Shown here piece after piece: positions 1-9,459 of a stretch of DNA of 64,000 bases. Below the pieces are notes generated by a model that was given only the letters and a program-made list of their open reading frames with translations, did not search any database and was not told the origin of the DNA. Origin of the DNA: Sphingomonas sp. (GTDB lineage Bacteria > Pseudomonadota > Alphaproteobacteria > Sphingomonadales > Sphingomonadaceae); assembly GCF_017304635.1 (NCBI RefSeq), contig NZ_JAFKMA010000002.1, positions 62,001-126,000 of the forward strand, written 5' to 3'. Both the position numbers and the translations under genes were made by a program. The first letter of the stretch is position 1. Each line of letters starts with the position of its first letter.

Positions 1-432
1 ATCCTGCAACTCGCCCAGCGCCGCGCCGACCTGATCGATCGCATCGCGCACCCACAGCCGGAAATCGGTCGCGACCTGGTCGTTGCGCGACCGCGCCGTG
101 TGCAGCCGCCCGGCGACCGGCCCGACCTTTTCGGCCAACCGCGCTTCGGTCAGCATGTGGATATCCTCGAGCGCGAGATCGTCGGGCACGCCGTCGCGCG
201 CATAGTCGGCCGCCACCGCGTCGAGCCCCTCGGCGATCGTGCGGGCATCGGCGGCGCCGACGATGCCCTGCACCTCCAGCATCGCGACATGCGCCTTCGA
301 TCCGGCGATATCCTGGCGCCACATTCGCTTGTCGAACGGGATCGAGGCATTTATCTCGCGCATCACCGCGGCCGGTCCCTCGGCGAACCGTCCCCCCCAC
401 ATCGCGTTCGAGGTATCCGTGCGATCGCTCAC
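1..432 (-). CDS. argH: argininosuccinate lyase, N-terminal part (runs off the window)
   Basis: Cytosolic enzyme of the last arginine biosynthesis step (argininosuccinate to arginine plus fumarate). Only the first 144 codons are present; the 3' end lies beyond base 1. The family hallmark MWGGRF is at residues 11-16 and the conserved [10 protein letters not shown] stretch, part of the substrate site, at about 111-120. A GTG start at 432 is chosen because it follows an in-frame TAA by one base and leaves a short leader before MWGGRF; the internal ATG at residue 11 is an alternative. Its 5' end overlaps the divergent thioredoxin gene by 14 bp, so the two promoters must lie inside each other's coding regions. 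Confidence 0.95.
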   Translation of the reverse strand, partial: MSDRTDTSNAMWGGRFAEGPAAVMREINASIPFDKRMWRQDIAGSKAHVAMLEVQGIVGAADARTIAEGLDAVAADYARDGVPDDLALEDIHMLTEARLAEKVGPVAGRLHTARSRNDQVATDFRLWVRDAIDQVGAALGELQD

Positions 433-1054
433 TTTAGCCCTGCTGCCCACCCTGGTCCTGATCGCCGGCTGCGATAGGCAATCGACCGTCAACGAGCAAG
501 CGAACGCGAGCGAACGCCTGAGCGCGACGGCCGATAATGCCGGCGCCCCGGTCGATGCCGACGTCAACGCGGTGAGTCCCGACGAGGCGACCGCCGCGCC
601 GACGACGCCGGAGGCGGCGGGCAAGATCGACCGCAGCCACCAAGGCGCCGCCGCCCCGACCGCCGCGTTCGAGATGCCCGGCGGCGGTGCGCTGACGCTC
701 GGCGCATTCGCGCAGCGGCCGTTCCTGCTCAACGTCTGGGCGACGTGGTGCGGCCCGTGCAAGATCGAGATGCCGTCGCTCGACGCGATCGCCGGCGGCG
801 GCAACCTGGCCGTCGTCGCCGTCAGCCAGGATCTGGACGGCGCCAAGGCGGTCCAGCCGTTCTTCGCGCAGATGCACCTGAAAGCCCTGAAGCCCTACAC
901 CGACCCCAAGAACGCGCTCGGCCAGGCACTCGGCAACCCCAGCCTGCCGACGACGATCCTCTACGACGCGAAAGGCCGTGAGGTCTGGCGCAAGACCGGG
1001 GGCATGGACTGGGCGACGCCGGAAGCGAAGGCATTGCTGGCGGAGGCGAAGTAG
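419..1054 (+). CDS. TlpA/ResA-like thioredoxin lipoprotein
   Basis: 211-residue envelope thiol-disulfide oxidoreductase. The GTG start gives a lipoprotein signal peptide with lipobox LIAGC (Cys18). A low-complexity Ala/Thr/Asp linker of about 70 residues follows, then a thioredoxin fold with the active-site motif WCGPC at 110-114 and a cis-Pro region (SLPTTILY) near the C-terminus. The family usually reduces periplasmic disulfides, for example in cytochrome c maturation or copper protein assembly; no such partner is adjacent, so the substrate is unknown. A start further upstream would remove the clear signal peptide. Divergent from argH with a 14-bp overlap. Confidence 0.88.
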   Translation: MRSLTLALLPTLVLIAGCDRQSTVNEQANASERLSATADNAGAPVDADVNAVSPDEATAAPTTPEAAGKIDRSHQGAAAPTAAFEMPGGGALTLGAFAQRPFLLNVWATWCGPCKIEMPSLDAIAGGGNLAVVAVSQDLDGAKAVQPFFAQMHLKALKPYTDPKNALGQALGNPSLPTTILYDAKGREVWRKTGGMDWATPEAKALLAEAK

Positions 1055-1315
1055 GGCGAGGACATTCGCGTATTACGGTTGGCGCTCGAGCTTCCGTTGC
1101 ACGCGAGCGAACGCGCTATTTTTGTTCTGGAGCAGCCGGCGGAAATGTAGCACGCGAGGTGCAGGCGAACTTGCTGGCGATTCGCATGGCGGAACCCCGT
1201 CCTGACGTCGAAATTATCACCTGATGTAAGTATCGACGCCCCCAAATCGCTTCCCCGACGGAAACTCCGCGACCAATCTGCGTTAAGGTCCGGCTCAACG
1301 GCGAGGGGACGGCTT

Positions 1316-2074
1316 ATGCGTTGCGTGGTGGTGACCGGGGCCGAGTCCGGAATCGGTGCGGCGTGTGCTGCGGCCTTCGGCGGCTGTGGCGATCGCGTCG
1401 CGGTCCTGTACTTCAACGATGCCCAGGCAGCGCAAGCCAGCGTCGCGGCGGTCGAGCAGGCGGGCGGCCAGGGCATCGCGGTGCAATGCAATGTCGGCGA
1501 CGAGGCGTCGGTCGCCGCGGCGTTCGACACGGTCGAGCGCCAATGGGGTCCCGCATCGGTGCTGGTCAATTCGGCCGGGCTCAACATGACCGGCGTGAAG
1601 GTGCGCGACATGCCGCTCGCGCAGTGGCAGCGGTTGCTCGACACCGACCTGACCGGCGCCTTCCTTACGTCCCGCCGGTTCCTGACCAGCCGAGCAGCCG
1701 ACGTGCCCGCGTCGATCGTCCACATCTCTTCGATCCACGCTTATGCGGTGCGCGCCGGTGGCGCCGATTACTGCGCGGCAAAGGGCGGCCTGTCGAACCT
1801 GGTCGAGACGCTGGCGATCGAGGAGGCGGCGAACGGCGTCCGCGTCAACGCGGTCGAGCCCGGCATGATCCTGACCCCGATGAACGCCCGGGCCGAAAGC
1901 GACGCCGCCTACCGCAAGACGCTGACCGACAACATCCCGATGGGCCGCGCCGGCGATGCGACGGAGGTGGCGGCGCTGGTCCGCTGGCTGTCGTCGAGCG
2001 AGGCGAGCTACATCACCGGCGCACGGATCGCAATCGACGGCGGATTGTCGCTGATGCAGGCGCTCGGCGCGTGA
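1316..2074 (+). CDS. short-chain dehydrogenase/reductase, probable sugar dehydrogenase
   Basis: 252-residue classical SDR. The nucleotide-binding motif TGAESGIG is at 7-14, the NSAG motif follows, and the catalytic Ser-Tyr-Lys triad includes Tyr152 and Lys156 in YCAAK. The C-terminus has the usual IDGG. The ATG is preceded by GAGGGG. It overlaps the next gene by GTGA, so the two are probably translated together. Position beside an aldose oxidation locus suggests it oxidises a sugar or polyol, but SDR substrate cannot be read from sequence. The 260 bp upstream (1055-1315) presumably hold its promoter; no operator was recognised there. Confidence 0.85.
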   Translation: MRCVVVTGAESGIGAACAAAFGGCGDRVAVLYFNDAQAAQASVAAVEQAGGQGIAVQCNVGDEASVAAAFDTVERQWGPASVLVNSAGLNMTGVKVRDMPLAQWQRLLDTDLTGAFLTSRRFLTSRAADVPASIVHISSIHAYAVRAGGADYCAAKGGLSNLVETLAIEEAANGVRVNAVEPGMILTPMNARAESDAAYRKTLTDNIPMGRAGDATEVAALVRWLSSSEASYITGARIAIDGGLSLMQALGA

Positions 2075-2994
2075 GCAAGGACGCCGTGGTGCCGGCGCTC
2101 GGGCCGGTCGATTTCAACGTTCGCGAGATCCAGCCGGTCGCATTGGTCGGCCCGCCCGAACTGATGGCCCGCGACTGGATGAGCCCCTATGTCTGGCAGG
2201 ATGACGGCCGGCTCGGCATAATGGTCCGCGCGGTGCCGCGAGCCGATGCCGAAAAGACCGACACCGGCGTCATCTGGGCCGGATGGAGCGACGACGGCCA
2301 GACCTTCACCATGCTGCCGGAACCGGCGATCGTTCCCGGGCCGGATCCCGACCAGTCCGGCGGGGTCGAGGACCCGACCGTGCTCAAGCGCGACGACGGC
2401 AGCTATGTCGTCTATTACACCGGCGTCGCCGCCGACATGGCGCACGGCGAACTGTTCTACGCGGTCGGCACGGCCGTCGATCGGCTGGAAAAGACCGGGA
2501 TCGCGCTCGCCTCGTCCAAGTCGGAGGGCAACACCAAGGAAGCGACCGTCATGCGCACGGTCGACGGCGAATGGCGGCTGTTCTACGAATATGCCGAGGA
2601 TCAGGCGTCGCGGATCGGCCTCGCGCTCGGACGCGACATCAACGGACCCTGGGACGAGCAGCCCACCCCGCTGCGCCCGCGCGACGACAGCTGGGACAAT
2701 TGGCATCTGTCGACCGGCCCGATCCTGACCGACCATCCCGACTGGCCGGTGATGTTCTACAACGGTGCGACGCAGGACGCGCGCTGGCGGATCGGCTGGG
2801 TGGTGTTCGACCGGGCCTGTACGCGCGTGGTCGACCGCGGCATCGAACCGCTGATCGTGCCGCCGCCGGGCACCGATCGCGCGGCGACCGACATCGCCTT
2901 CGCCGCCTCGGCGATCGTCGCTGACGGGACGATCTGGCTGTATTATTCGCTGGAGGACCGCAAACTGGCGCGGGCAAGGATCCGGCGGAGTTGA
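2071..2994 (+). CDS. GH130/GH43-like five-bladed beta-propeller glycosidase
   Basis: 307 residues, GTG start overlapping the upstream SDR stop (GTGA). The sequence has the repeated Trp/Tyr-rich blades of a five-bladed propeller, a VEDPTV motif near residue 100 resembling the EDPR-type motif of GH130, and an Asn/Trp-rich WDNWHLSTGP segment. GH130 members phosphorolyse or hydrolyse beta-mannosides; GH43 members act on arabinosides or xylosides. There is no signal peptide, so it should act on imported oligosaccharides. Family assignment is by motif only and the substrate is open. The 173 bp after the stop separate it from the convergent gal gene and hold nothing recognisable. Confidence 0.6.
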   Translation: MSKDAVVPALGPVDFNVREIQPVALVGPPELMARDWMSPYVWQDDGRLGIMVRAVPRADAEKTDTGVIWAGWSDDGQTFTMLPEPAIVPGPDPDQSGGVEDPTVLKRDDGSYVVYYTGVAADMAHGELFYAVGTAVDRLEKTGIALASSKSEGNTKEATVMRTVDGEWRLFYEYAEDQASRIGLALGRDINGPWDEQPTPLRPRDDSWDNWHLSTGPILTDHPDWPVMFYNGATQDARWRIGWVVFDRACTRVVDRGIEPLIVPPPGTDRAATDIAFAASAIVADGTIWLYYSLEDRKLARARIRRS

Positions 2995-3167
2995 GCGTTA
3001 CCGACGAGGGAACGGGGATAACACCTTAAGATCGCTTGTCTTTCGCTTTCCCGCTGAGCCGCCCCCATTCCGTCGCTCAAGGTCGAGCGGCGGATATTTA
3101 TCAGCAGAGCAAGTTGGAACAAAGATTACGAACGTCTCACCTCACCGAGAGCGTGCCCGCGGACAAG

Positions 3168-4109
3168 TTACCAGTCGAAATTCTCGACCGTCTTGATCCT
3201 TGCGCGCAGGAACGTGTCGGCGACCAGTCGCAGTGGGCCGACATCGACGTCCGACGTCTCGGCCCGGATGATCGCGGCGAAGCGGTGGTACAGGCCGCGA
3301 TATTCGCCGTGGAGCGTGTCGGAAGCGGTCGGCGGCGCGCGACCGTCGATGGTCAGCACCGCGCCGCCCTGAGCCAGCGCCAGCTTGCCCATGTCGGTCT
3401 CGACCAGGATGTCCCAGCTCTGCGGACCTTCCTGCCGGAAATCCAAGTCCATCACGATGGGCGCACTGTGCGTGTCACGGAAATCGACTCGCGCCGCGAT
3501 CGGTGAGGCGCGGTTGGCGGGCACGTCGATCTCCGCCCGGTCGACGAAGAACGGATGAGGCAGAATGCGCGTCGCGATCGACAAAGCGTTGATCCCGGGG
3601 TCGAACACGCCGAAGCCGCCGGGCTCGAAGATCCAGTCCTGCCCGGGATGCCAGTGGCGCACGTCCTCACGCCAGGTGATCGTCGCGCCGACGATCGTGC
3701 GATCGGCCAGCCAGTCGCGCGCCGGCTCCACGCCGGCGGCATAGCGCGAGTGCCAGCTGGCGAACAGGCTGACGCCGCGTGCCGCCGCGTGGTCGCGTAG
3801 CGCCACGACTTCGGCCAGGGTCGCGCCGGGCGGCTTTTCGAGGAACGTGTGCCAGCCCTGATCGATCGCGAACGTCGCGATGGCGCGGCGGACCTGGGGC
3901 GGGGTGCAGAGCGCGACGGCATCGACCGCGATCCCGCTCGCGGCGAGGTCGGCGATGTCGCGGAAGAAAGGCTTTTCGCCGACCGGATCGCCATGCCGGC
4001 TGACGGTGGCGACCAGCTCGAAATCGGGTGATCGAGCGATCGCGGGCAGGTGCTGGTCGTGGGCGATCTTGCCCATGCCGACGACCGCCAGGCGGATCGG
4101 CTCGCTCAC
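3168..4109 (-). CDS. D-galactose/L-arabinose 1-dehydrogenase (Gfo/Idh/MocA family)
   Basis: 313-residue NAD(P)-dependent aldose dehydrogenase that makes the aldonolactone. The Rossmann start VVGMGKIAHDQHLPAI (residues 9-24) and catalytic Lys92 in LEKPPGATL strongly resemble Azospirillum AraA and Pseudomonas Gal, enzymes that accept both L-arabinose and D-galactose. Further shared blocks are WHPGQDW and FGVFDPGINALS. GTG start overlaps the araD1-like stop as GTGA. It is the last gene of a tightly overlapping minus-strand series (dgoK, aldolase, araD1-like, this gene). No separate lactonase is seen in the window, so lactone opening is spontaneous or encoded elsewhere. Confidence 0.88.
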   Translation of the reverse strand: MSEPIRLAVVGMGKIAHDQHLPAIARSPDFELVATVSRHGDPVGEKPFFRDIADLAASGIAVDAVALCTPPQVRRAIATFAIDQGWHTFLEKPPGATLAEVVALRDHAAARGVSLFASWHSRYAAGVEPARDWLADRTIVGATITWREDVRHWHPGQDWIFEPGGFGVFDPGINALSIATRILPHPFFVDRAEIDVPANRASPIAARVDFRDTHSAPIVMDLDFRQEGPQSWDILVETDMGKLALAQGGAVLTIDGRAPPTASDTLHGEYRGLYHRFAAIIRAETSDVDVGPLRLVADTFLRARIKTVENFDW

Positions 4110-5101
4110 AGCGCGTGCACCACGACCGGGGAGGCCGACGCCACCGCCAGCGGATTGCTGAGCGGCAGCACGAAAGGCGCCGCTGCGATCTCGAACACGT
4201 CGCCCGGCTGCGTTCGCACGCCATCGGCGAACGACAATGTCGCGGTGCCGAAGAAGTGGACGTGGACGTCGCCCGGCCGACGGAATCCGGCATATTTGAA
4301 ATGATGGGCTTCCAGATTGGCGAGATGGTGCGACATGTTGTCCTCGCCGGTCAGGAACGGTTTTTCCCACAAAGTCGCGCCGTCGCGGACGATCCGGCTG
4401 GTGCCGCGAATGTCGGCGGGCGGCGTGCCCAGCAGCAATTCCGCACCGAGCGCGGCTGGGCGCAGCTTCGAATGGGCGAGCCACAGGTAATTGTGCCGCT
4501 CGGTCACGTGATCGCTGAATTCGTTGGCGAGCGCGACGCCCAGGCGAAACGGCGTACCGTCCGCCCCGATCAGGTAGATGCCGGCCAGTTCCGGCTCTTC
4601 GCCGCCGTCCTGCGCGAAAGCGGGGGAGGTGAGGGGGGCGCCGGGACCGACCAGTCCCTGGCCGTCGCCCTTGTAGAACCATTCGGGCTGCTGACCGGTT
4701 ACGCCGGACGCGGGTTTGCCGCCTTCTACCCCGTCCAGGAACATGCGCATCGAGTCGGTCGGCCGGTCCGTGCTGGCGGCCGCCTTGTGCATCGCATCGC
4801 GACCTTCGGCCGAGCCGAGATGCGTGAGTCCCGTGCCCGCCAGCAGCAATCGCGCCGGATCGGGATGATCGATCGCCGCCAGCAACCGTCCGGCGGCAAG
4901 CTCGGCCGCGGGATCGACGCCCTCGTCGGTCAACCGCGCGCGGGCCGCTTCGGCGAGCGACTGCCCTTCCGCGATTGCGGCAAGGGCCAGCGCGCGCGTC
5001 GTCTCCGGCTCGCGCAGGAACCGGGCGCCGGTATCGTCGGCCAGGATCAGGCGGCGTCGGCCGTCGTCGGCGCGGTGCTGGAGGAGGCGAAGCGAGGTCA
5101 T
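4106..5101 (-). CDS. AraD1/GguC-type fumarylacetoacetate hydrolase family protein
   Basis: 331 residues, the usual size for the GguC/AraD1 family (COG3802). Recognisable blocks are NYLWLAHSKLRP in the middle and VHVHFFGTATLSFADG near the C-terminus. In several Proteobacteria araD1 is assigned by genome context as a 2-keto-3-deoxy-L-arabinonate dehydratase in the oxidative arabinose route; biochemical support is thinner than for AraD. It overlaps the aldolase stop as ATGA and the dehydrogenase start as GTGA. With an AraA-like dehydrogenase and a XylD-like dehydratase in the locus, a role in pentonate breakdown is the best inference. Confidence 0.75.
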   Translation of the reverse strand: MTSLRLLQHRADDGRRRLILADDTGARFLREPETTRALALAAIAEGQSLAEAARARLTDEGVDPAAELAAGRLLAAIDHPDPARLLLAGTGLTHLGSAEGRDAMHKAAASTDRPTDSMRMFLDGVEGGKPASGVTGQQPEWFYKGDGQGLVGPGAPLTSPAFAQDGGEEPELAGIYLIGADGTPFRLGVALANEFSDHVTERHNYLWLAHSKLRPAALGAELLLGTPPADIRGTSRIVRDGATLWEKPFLTGEDNMSHHLANLEAHHFKYAGFRRPGDVHVHFFGTATLSFADGVRTQPGDVFEIAAAPFVLPLSNPLAVASASPVVVHAL

Positions 5102-5745
5102 GCGATATCCTTCACGGCGGCGACATATCGGGCGGCGTCTTGGGCGACATCGTCGGCCGCCTTGCCGGGTCGATAGAGGTTGGACCCGAGCCCGAAGCCG
5201 TCCGCACCGGCGGCGTGCCACGGCGCCATCGTGTCGGGCGCGATCCCGCCGACCGCCAGCACGCGTGCCTCGCGGGGCAGCACCGCGCGTTGCGCTTTGA
5301 GCATCCCGGGCGCGGCAGCGTCGGCCGGGAACAGCTTGAGCGCGGTCGCCCCAGCCGCCAGCGCGGCGAACGCTTCGCTGGTGGTGTAATAGCCGGGCAG
5401 CGAGACCAGCCCGGCGGCGACGCTGGCGCCGATCACCGCCGCATCGGTGTTGGGAGAGACGATCAGGTTGCCGCCCGCCGCCGCGACACGGTCGACCTGT
5501 TCGATGTTCAACACGGTGCCGGCGCCGACCATCGCGCGGCCGCGCAGCCGTTTCGTGAGCAAGGCGATGCTGGCGTACGGATCGGGCGAATTGAGCGGCA
5601 CTTCGAGCAAGGTGAAACCCGCGGCCACCAGCGCGTCGCCGACCGCCGGCGCTTCGTCCGGCGTCAGTCCACGCAGGATCGCGACCAGCGGGCAGGCCGC
5701 GAAGGCAGCATCGAACGCCGCCCCGACGCACTCTTTGCTGCTCAT
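5098..5745 (-). CDS. dgoA: 2-dehydro-3-deoxy-6-phosphogalactonate aldolase
   Basis: 215-residue class I KDPG/KDPGal aldolase that splits 2-keto-3-deoxy-6-phosphogalactonate into pyruvate and glyceraldehyde 3-phosphate. Arg25 in ILRG, Glu48 in LEVPLNSP and the Schiff-base Lys137 in ALKLFPAD are all present. The LNSP form and the direct link to dgoK favour KDPGal over KDPG. ATG start overlaps the dgoK stop (ATGA), and its own stop overlaps the araD1-like start, so four genes are coupled in one transcript. Confidence 0.92.
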   Translation of the reverse strand: MSSKECVGAAFDAAFAACPLVAILRGLTPDEAPAVGDALVAAGFTLLEVPLNSPDPYASIALLTKRLRGRAMVGAGTVLNIEQVDRVAAAGGNLIVSPNTDAAVIGASVAAGLVSLPGYYTTSEAFAALAAGATALKLFPADAAAPGMLKAQRAVLPREARVLAVGGIAPDTMAPWHAAGADGFGLGSNLYRPGKAADDVAQDAARYVAAVKDIA

Positions 5746-6623
5746 GCGGTCAACTCCCGAATGCGATGGATGCCGGCGACGAACGCGGCAGTGGCGTCGA
5801 GCGCGACGACGCGGCCGCCACACGCCTCGATCGCCACTCGATACAGCGAGGCTAGCGCGCCGCTGGCGAGGAGGTGAACGGGCCGCGCGGCCAGATCGCG
5901 TCTGGCGCCGACATCCGCGCCGATCAGCACGCCGCTGGCATAGGCCCCGGCATCGGCCGCGGCCAACCGGCCGAGCAGCACCGCCGCGCGTATCTCGAAC
6001 AGGGCGGCGGCAAGGTCGGTCGCGCCCGCGCCACGGGCGACGCCGTCGCGAAAGGCGGCGCCATCGGTCACCTCGCCCGCGATCATCTGGGCGAGCGTAC
6101 CGTGCTGGCGCAGCAGCGCGAACAACTCCCCGGTCATGGCGGTGGCACTATCGACGATGTGGCCGTCCGTCGTTGCGATCCATTTATTGTGAGTGCCGGG
6201 CTGACAGAAAGCGGCATCGGCGGGTGCCGCTCCGGCGGCGATCGCGCCCAGCACCTGCACTTCCTCGCCGCGCATGACGTCGGCGTGCCCGCCGCCGCGC
6301 ACGGCGATTCCGGGTACGATCCGAACGTTCGGCGCCACTTCGACGGTCCCGTGCGCAAGATCGTCTAGCGTGGCTGGCGCGTCGATATACGGGACGTCGT
6401 GCCAGCCCCGGTTGGATCCGACCATGCCGGCGGCAAGCACGGGTTCCACACCGAAGTGCGCACGTAGCGCGGCGATCTCGCGCGGATAATCCGAAGATGT
6501 CAGCGCCAGCACGCCGCGATCGCTCGCTATCGTGCCGCATACCGCGCCGTTCGCGTCGATCAGGTACGCGCGGCGGTTGGTCGTGCCCCAATCGATGGCG
6601 ATGAAGGCGCCATCCGCCGCCAC
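5742..6623 (-). CDS. dgoK: 2-dehydro-3-deoxygalactonokinase
   Basis: 293 residues, typical of DgoK. It phosphorylates 2-keto-3-deoxygalactonate with ATP to give the aldolase substrate. The ASKHA-type phosphate loop DWGTTNRRAYL is near residues 10-20, and the family's GTHNKW and MTGELFALLR blocks follow. The start is GTG. The upstream gap of about 155 bp to the permease gene contains a good FadR-type operator (6642-6652), suggesting a second promoter inside the cluster in addition to the one before the permease gene. Confidence 0.92.
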   Translation of the reverse strand: MAADGAFIAIDWGTTNRRAYLIDANGAVCGTIASDRGVLALTSSDYPREIAALRAHFGVEPVLAAGMVGSNRGWHDVPYIDAPATLDDLAHGTVEVAPNVRIVPGIAVRGGGHADVMRGEEVQVLGAIAAGAAPADAAFCQPGTHNKWIATTDGHIVDSATAMTGELFALLRQHGTLAQMIAGEVTDGAAFRDGVARGAGATDLAAALFEIRAAVLLGRLAAADAGAYASGVLIGADVGARRDLAARPVHLLASGALASLYRVAIEACGGRVVALDATAAFVAGIHRIRELTA

Positions 6624-6641
6624 GATCTTTCTCCTGCTATT

Positions 6642-6652
6642 TTGTACGACAA
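6642..6652. promoter_or_regulatory. FadR-type GntR operator candidate before dgoK
   Basis: TTGTACGACAA fits the TNGTNNNACNA consensus of FadR-subfamily GntR regulators at every fixed position, with perfect TTGT/ACAA arms. It lies 19 bp upstream of the dgoK start, in an AT-rich stretch (6637-6661) that stands out from the GC-rich surroundings and could carry a -10 element. The obvious candidate regulator is the FadR-type protein at 11281-12012. Confidence 0.6.
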
Positions 6653-6778
6653 TATAAAAACGTTTGCGAGGGTCAAGCCGGCTGGCCGTTGACGATCCGC
6701 TGTCCCGCCGCGCGCTGGCACAATTCAGCGGGCAGGAGCGTTACGCATACCGGCTCGGCTATTGCCGAACGGCCGCCG

Positions 6779-8176
6779 TCAGTGAGCCGATGCCACACCT
6801 TCCTCGATCACATGGGTCGGCGCCGACCGGGCCGCGATCGCATACCACAGCACGTAGAGGTAGCAGCCGAGCGGCACGACGAACGCCAGCGAGCGCGCAC
6901 CGTCAACGGTGATATGCGCGAACTGATCGATCACGGCGCCGTAGAGGATCGAAATGAAGCCGCCGCCACAGATCGCCATGCACATCAGCCCCGATGTCGC
7001 GGAAGCCGGCGCGGTCGAGCGCTCCAGCGTCAGCGTGAAGATCGTCGGAAACATGATCGAATTGCACAGGCCGAGGAACAGCGCGGCGACGGCGGGCACG
7101 AAGCCCATCGTGAGCGGCGCGACATAGCCGCCGGGCAGCGTCACGGTCCCGCCCAGCGGGCTGGCCACCATGCCGAAGGTCGCGACGATCACCAGACACA
7201 GCACGGACGCCCCCGCCGCGACCAAGGTCAGCAGTGTCGTCGCCTTGACATAGCGGAGTAGCACGCTGCCCCCGAACCGCCCGATCATCGCCAGCAGCAT
7301 GAACAGCGGCGCGATGTAGCCGGCGATCTGGGCCGGAACATTGAGGATGTGACGCTGTTCGAGGAAGAAGATCATCCCCGAAATCACGCAGACCTCCGCG
7401 CCCACGTACAGGAAGATCGCGATCGAGCCGAGATTGGCCCAGCGGGAGCGCAGCGCGGAGAGCGGTGATTCGACATGGCTGGCCATGATCGGCGCATGCG
7501 TCGCGATCGTCTGGCGGGCGAAGAACACCGCCAGCGTGAACGCGGCGAGCACGACCGCGATCATCAGGTAGACGTGGGTGACGAAGCCGAGGCTGCTGGC
7601 CTTGAGCGCCGGGGTGAGCACCGCGTCCTTGGCGAACAGATCGCCCCGCAGCAGATAGGCCGCACCGAACGTGCCGCCGACATAGGCGCCGAGCGAGTTG
7701 AACGCCTGGCTGAGATTGAGTCGGAAATGCGAACTCTTCGCGTCGCCCATCGACGCGATCAGCGGGTTCGCCGCGACCTGGAGCAGGGTGATCCCCGATG
7801 CCGCGACGAACAGGCCGAGCAGGACGGTGACGAAGCTGTTCGAATAGGTGGTCGACCAGGCGACCAGGCACCCGGCGACGACGCCGAGCAGCCCGAGCAC
7901 GATGGAGGCGGCATAGCCGCGTCGCGCGAGATACCAGGCCGACGGGATCGACATCACGCCATAGGCGATGAAGAACGCGAACTGATTAAGTTGTGTCTCG
8001 AAATCGCTGAGGGTGTAGATGACCTTCATGCTCTTCACGAGCGGGTCGATCAGGTTGGTGACGAACGCCCAGATGAAGAACAGGGCGGTGACGTAGATCA
8101 GGGCCAGGACGACCCCGCTTCGTGCGCCGCCGGCCGCCGCCGCTCGCGATCCCGCCACCCCTACCGGTCCTGCCAT
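6779..8176 (-). CDS. glucose/galactose MFS transporter, FucP/GluP family
   Basis: 465-residue inner-membrane sugar:proton symporter with about 12 hydrophobic segments. The family block NFFIAY-like NQFAFFIAYGVMS, the segment LLQVAANPLIASMG, and SSHFRLNLSQAFNSLGAYVG match the GluP/FucP branch of the major facilitator superfamily, which carries glucose, galactose or fucose. Its N-terminus has about 20 extra Ala/Gly-rich residues before the first membrane helix, so a later start is possible. It heads the minus-strand catabolic genes and is divergent from the epimerase gene across 133 bp. Confidence 0.88.
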   Translation of the reverse strand: MAGPVGVAGSRAAAAGGARSGVVLALIYVTALFFIWAFVTNLIDPLVKSMKVIYTLSDFETQLNQFAFFIAYGVMSIPSAWYLARRGYAASIVLGLLGVVAGCLVAWSTTYSNSFVTVLLGLFVAASGITLLQVAANPLIASMGDAKSSHFRLNLSQAFNSLGAYVGGTFGAAYLLRGDLFAKDAVLTPALKASSLGFVTHVYLMIAVVLAAFTLAVFFARQTIATHAPIMASHVESPLSALRSRWANLGSIAIFLYVGAEVCVISGMIFFLEQRHILNVPAQIAGYIAPLFMLLAMIGRFGGSVLLRYVKATTLLTLVAAGASVLCLVIVATFGMVASPLGGTVTLPGGYVAPLTMGFVPAVAALFLGLCNSIMFPTIFTLTLERSTAPASATSGLMCMAICGGGFISILYGAVIDQFAHITVDGARSLAFVVPLGCYLYVLWYAIAARSAPTHVIEEGVASAH

Positions 8177-8231
8177 TCATCTCTCCCTTGATCGCCGCGC
8201 AGGCGAACGCAGCGTATTGCGCGCCGTCATT

Positions 8232-8242
8232 ATGTCTGACTA
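8232..8242. promoter_or_regulatory. weak FadR-type site in the permease/epimerase divergent promoter region
   Basis: ATGTCTGACTA matches TNGTNNNACNA except for the first base. It sits in an AT-rich segment between the divergent permease (start 8176) and epimerase (start 8310) genes, the natural place for a shared control site. The match is imperfect and its arms are poorly palindromic, so this is tentative. Confidence 0.3.
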
Positions 8243-8309
8243 TATTTGAGCATGGCGGCGGGTCAATCGCGAAACCGGCCGACCGACTTTTTTGCGGGGG
8301 GAGGACGTG

Positions 8310-9449
8310 ATGGCGCAATGCTTCATTCTGGCCGTGGCGGCCGTCGCTGTTGCTTACGGTGCCACGCCCGCCGATGCGGCGACGGCCAAGCGTGAGGCAT
8401 TCGGCAGCATGCCCGACGGCACGCCGGTCGAGGCCGTGGTGCTGACCGGCGCCAACGGCGTCAGTGCGCGGATCATGACGCTCGGCGCGACGCTGCAATC
8501 GTTCGACGCGCCCGACCGGTCCGGCCGCATCGCCGACATCACGCTCGGGTATGACGATGTCGCGAGCTATGTCGCGCATCCCAATTTCTGGGGCCAGACG
8601 GTCGGCCGCTATGCCAACCGCATCGCCGGCGGCCGGTTCGTGCTCGACGGCAAGACGTACCAGTTGCCGCTCAACGACAAGACCAATTCGCTGCACGGCG
8701 GCGCGGTCGGGTTCGACAAGAAGGTGTGGAAGATCGTGTCGGTCGCGAGCGGTGCGCAGGCGAAGGTCGTGCTCGCGCTGACCAGCCCCGCCGGCGACCA
8801 GGGCTATCCCGGCACGCTTCAGGTCACCGTCACTTATGCCCTGGACGATCGGGGCGCGCTGACGATCGACATGGACGCGACCAGCGACGCGCCGACCATC
8901 GTCAACCTGACCAATCACGCCTTGTTCAACCTGGCGGGCGAGGGGTCGGCGACCGGCATCTACGGCCAGCGACTGACGATCCCGGCGCGGCGCTACACGC
9001 CGGTCAATGCTGCGCTGATCCCGACCGGCGAGTTGCGAGCGGTGGCGGGCACGGTGTTCGATTTCACCGGCGGACGGCCGTTGAGCGACGGCATCCGCGA
9101 CGGCCGCGATCCGCAGATCGCGATCGGGCGCGGCTGGGACCATAATTTCGTGCTCGACAAGGGCGCGACGGCCGAGCCGGGGCTCGCCGCGCGACTGGAG
9201 GATCCGGCATCCGGCCGCGTGCTCGAGGTGCTGACCACCGAACCGGGCGTGCAATTCTATTCGGGAAACTTTCTCGACGGCACGCTGATCGGCAAGGGCG
9301 GCCACGTCTATCGCATGGGTGACGGCTTGGCGCTCGAACCACAGAAATTCCCCGACACGCCGAACCAGCCGGCATTCGGGTCGGCGCGAGTCGAACCGGG
9401 CAAGCCCTATCATCACCGCATGATCTACCGCGTTTCCGTCGCGCGCTGA
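8310..9449 (+). CDS. galM: aldose 1-epimerase, exported
   Basis: 379 residues. An N-terminal signal peptide of about 23 residues ([14 protein letters not shown]...ADA) indicates a periplasmic enzyme that interconverts alpha and beta aldose anomers before uptake. Galactose mutarotase features are [10 protein letters not shown], the LHGG motif, the His in [18 protein letters not shown] and the Glu in [11 protein letters not shown]. The ATG at 8310 is chosen because GGGGGAGGA precedes it at good spacing; an in-frame ATG 18 bp upstream would overlap that site. Only 10 bp separate it from the dehydratase gene, so they form an operon. Confidence 0.9.
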   Translation: MAQCFILAVAAVAVAYGATPADAATAKREAFGSMPDGTPVEAVVLTGANGVSARIMTLGATLQSFDAPDRSGRIADITLGYDDVASYVAHPNFWGQTVGRYANRIAGGRFVLDGKTYQLPLNDKTNSLHGGAVGFDKKVWKIVSVASGAQAKVVLALTSPAGDQGYPGTLQVTVTYALDDRGALTIDMDATSDAPTIVNLTNHALFNLAGEGSATGIYGQRLTIPARRYTPVNAALIPTGELRAVAGTVFDFTGGRPLSDGIRDGRDPQIAIGRGWDHNFVLDKGATAEPGLAARLEDPASGRVLEVLTTEPGVQFYSGNFLDGTLIGKGGHVYRMGDGLALEPQKFPDTPNQPAFGSARVEPGKPYHHRMIYRVSVAR

Positions 9450-9459
9450 GGAGCCTATC

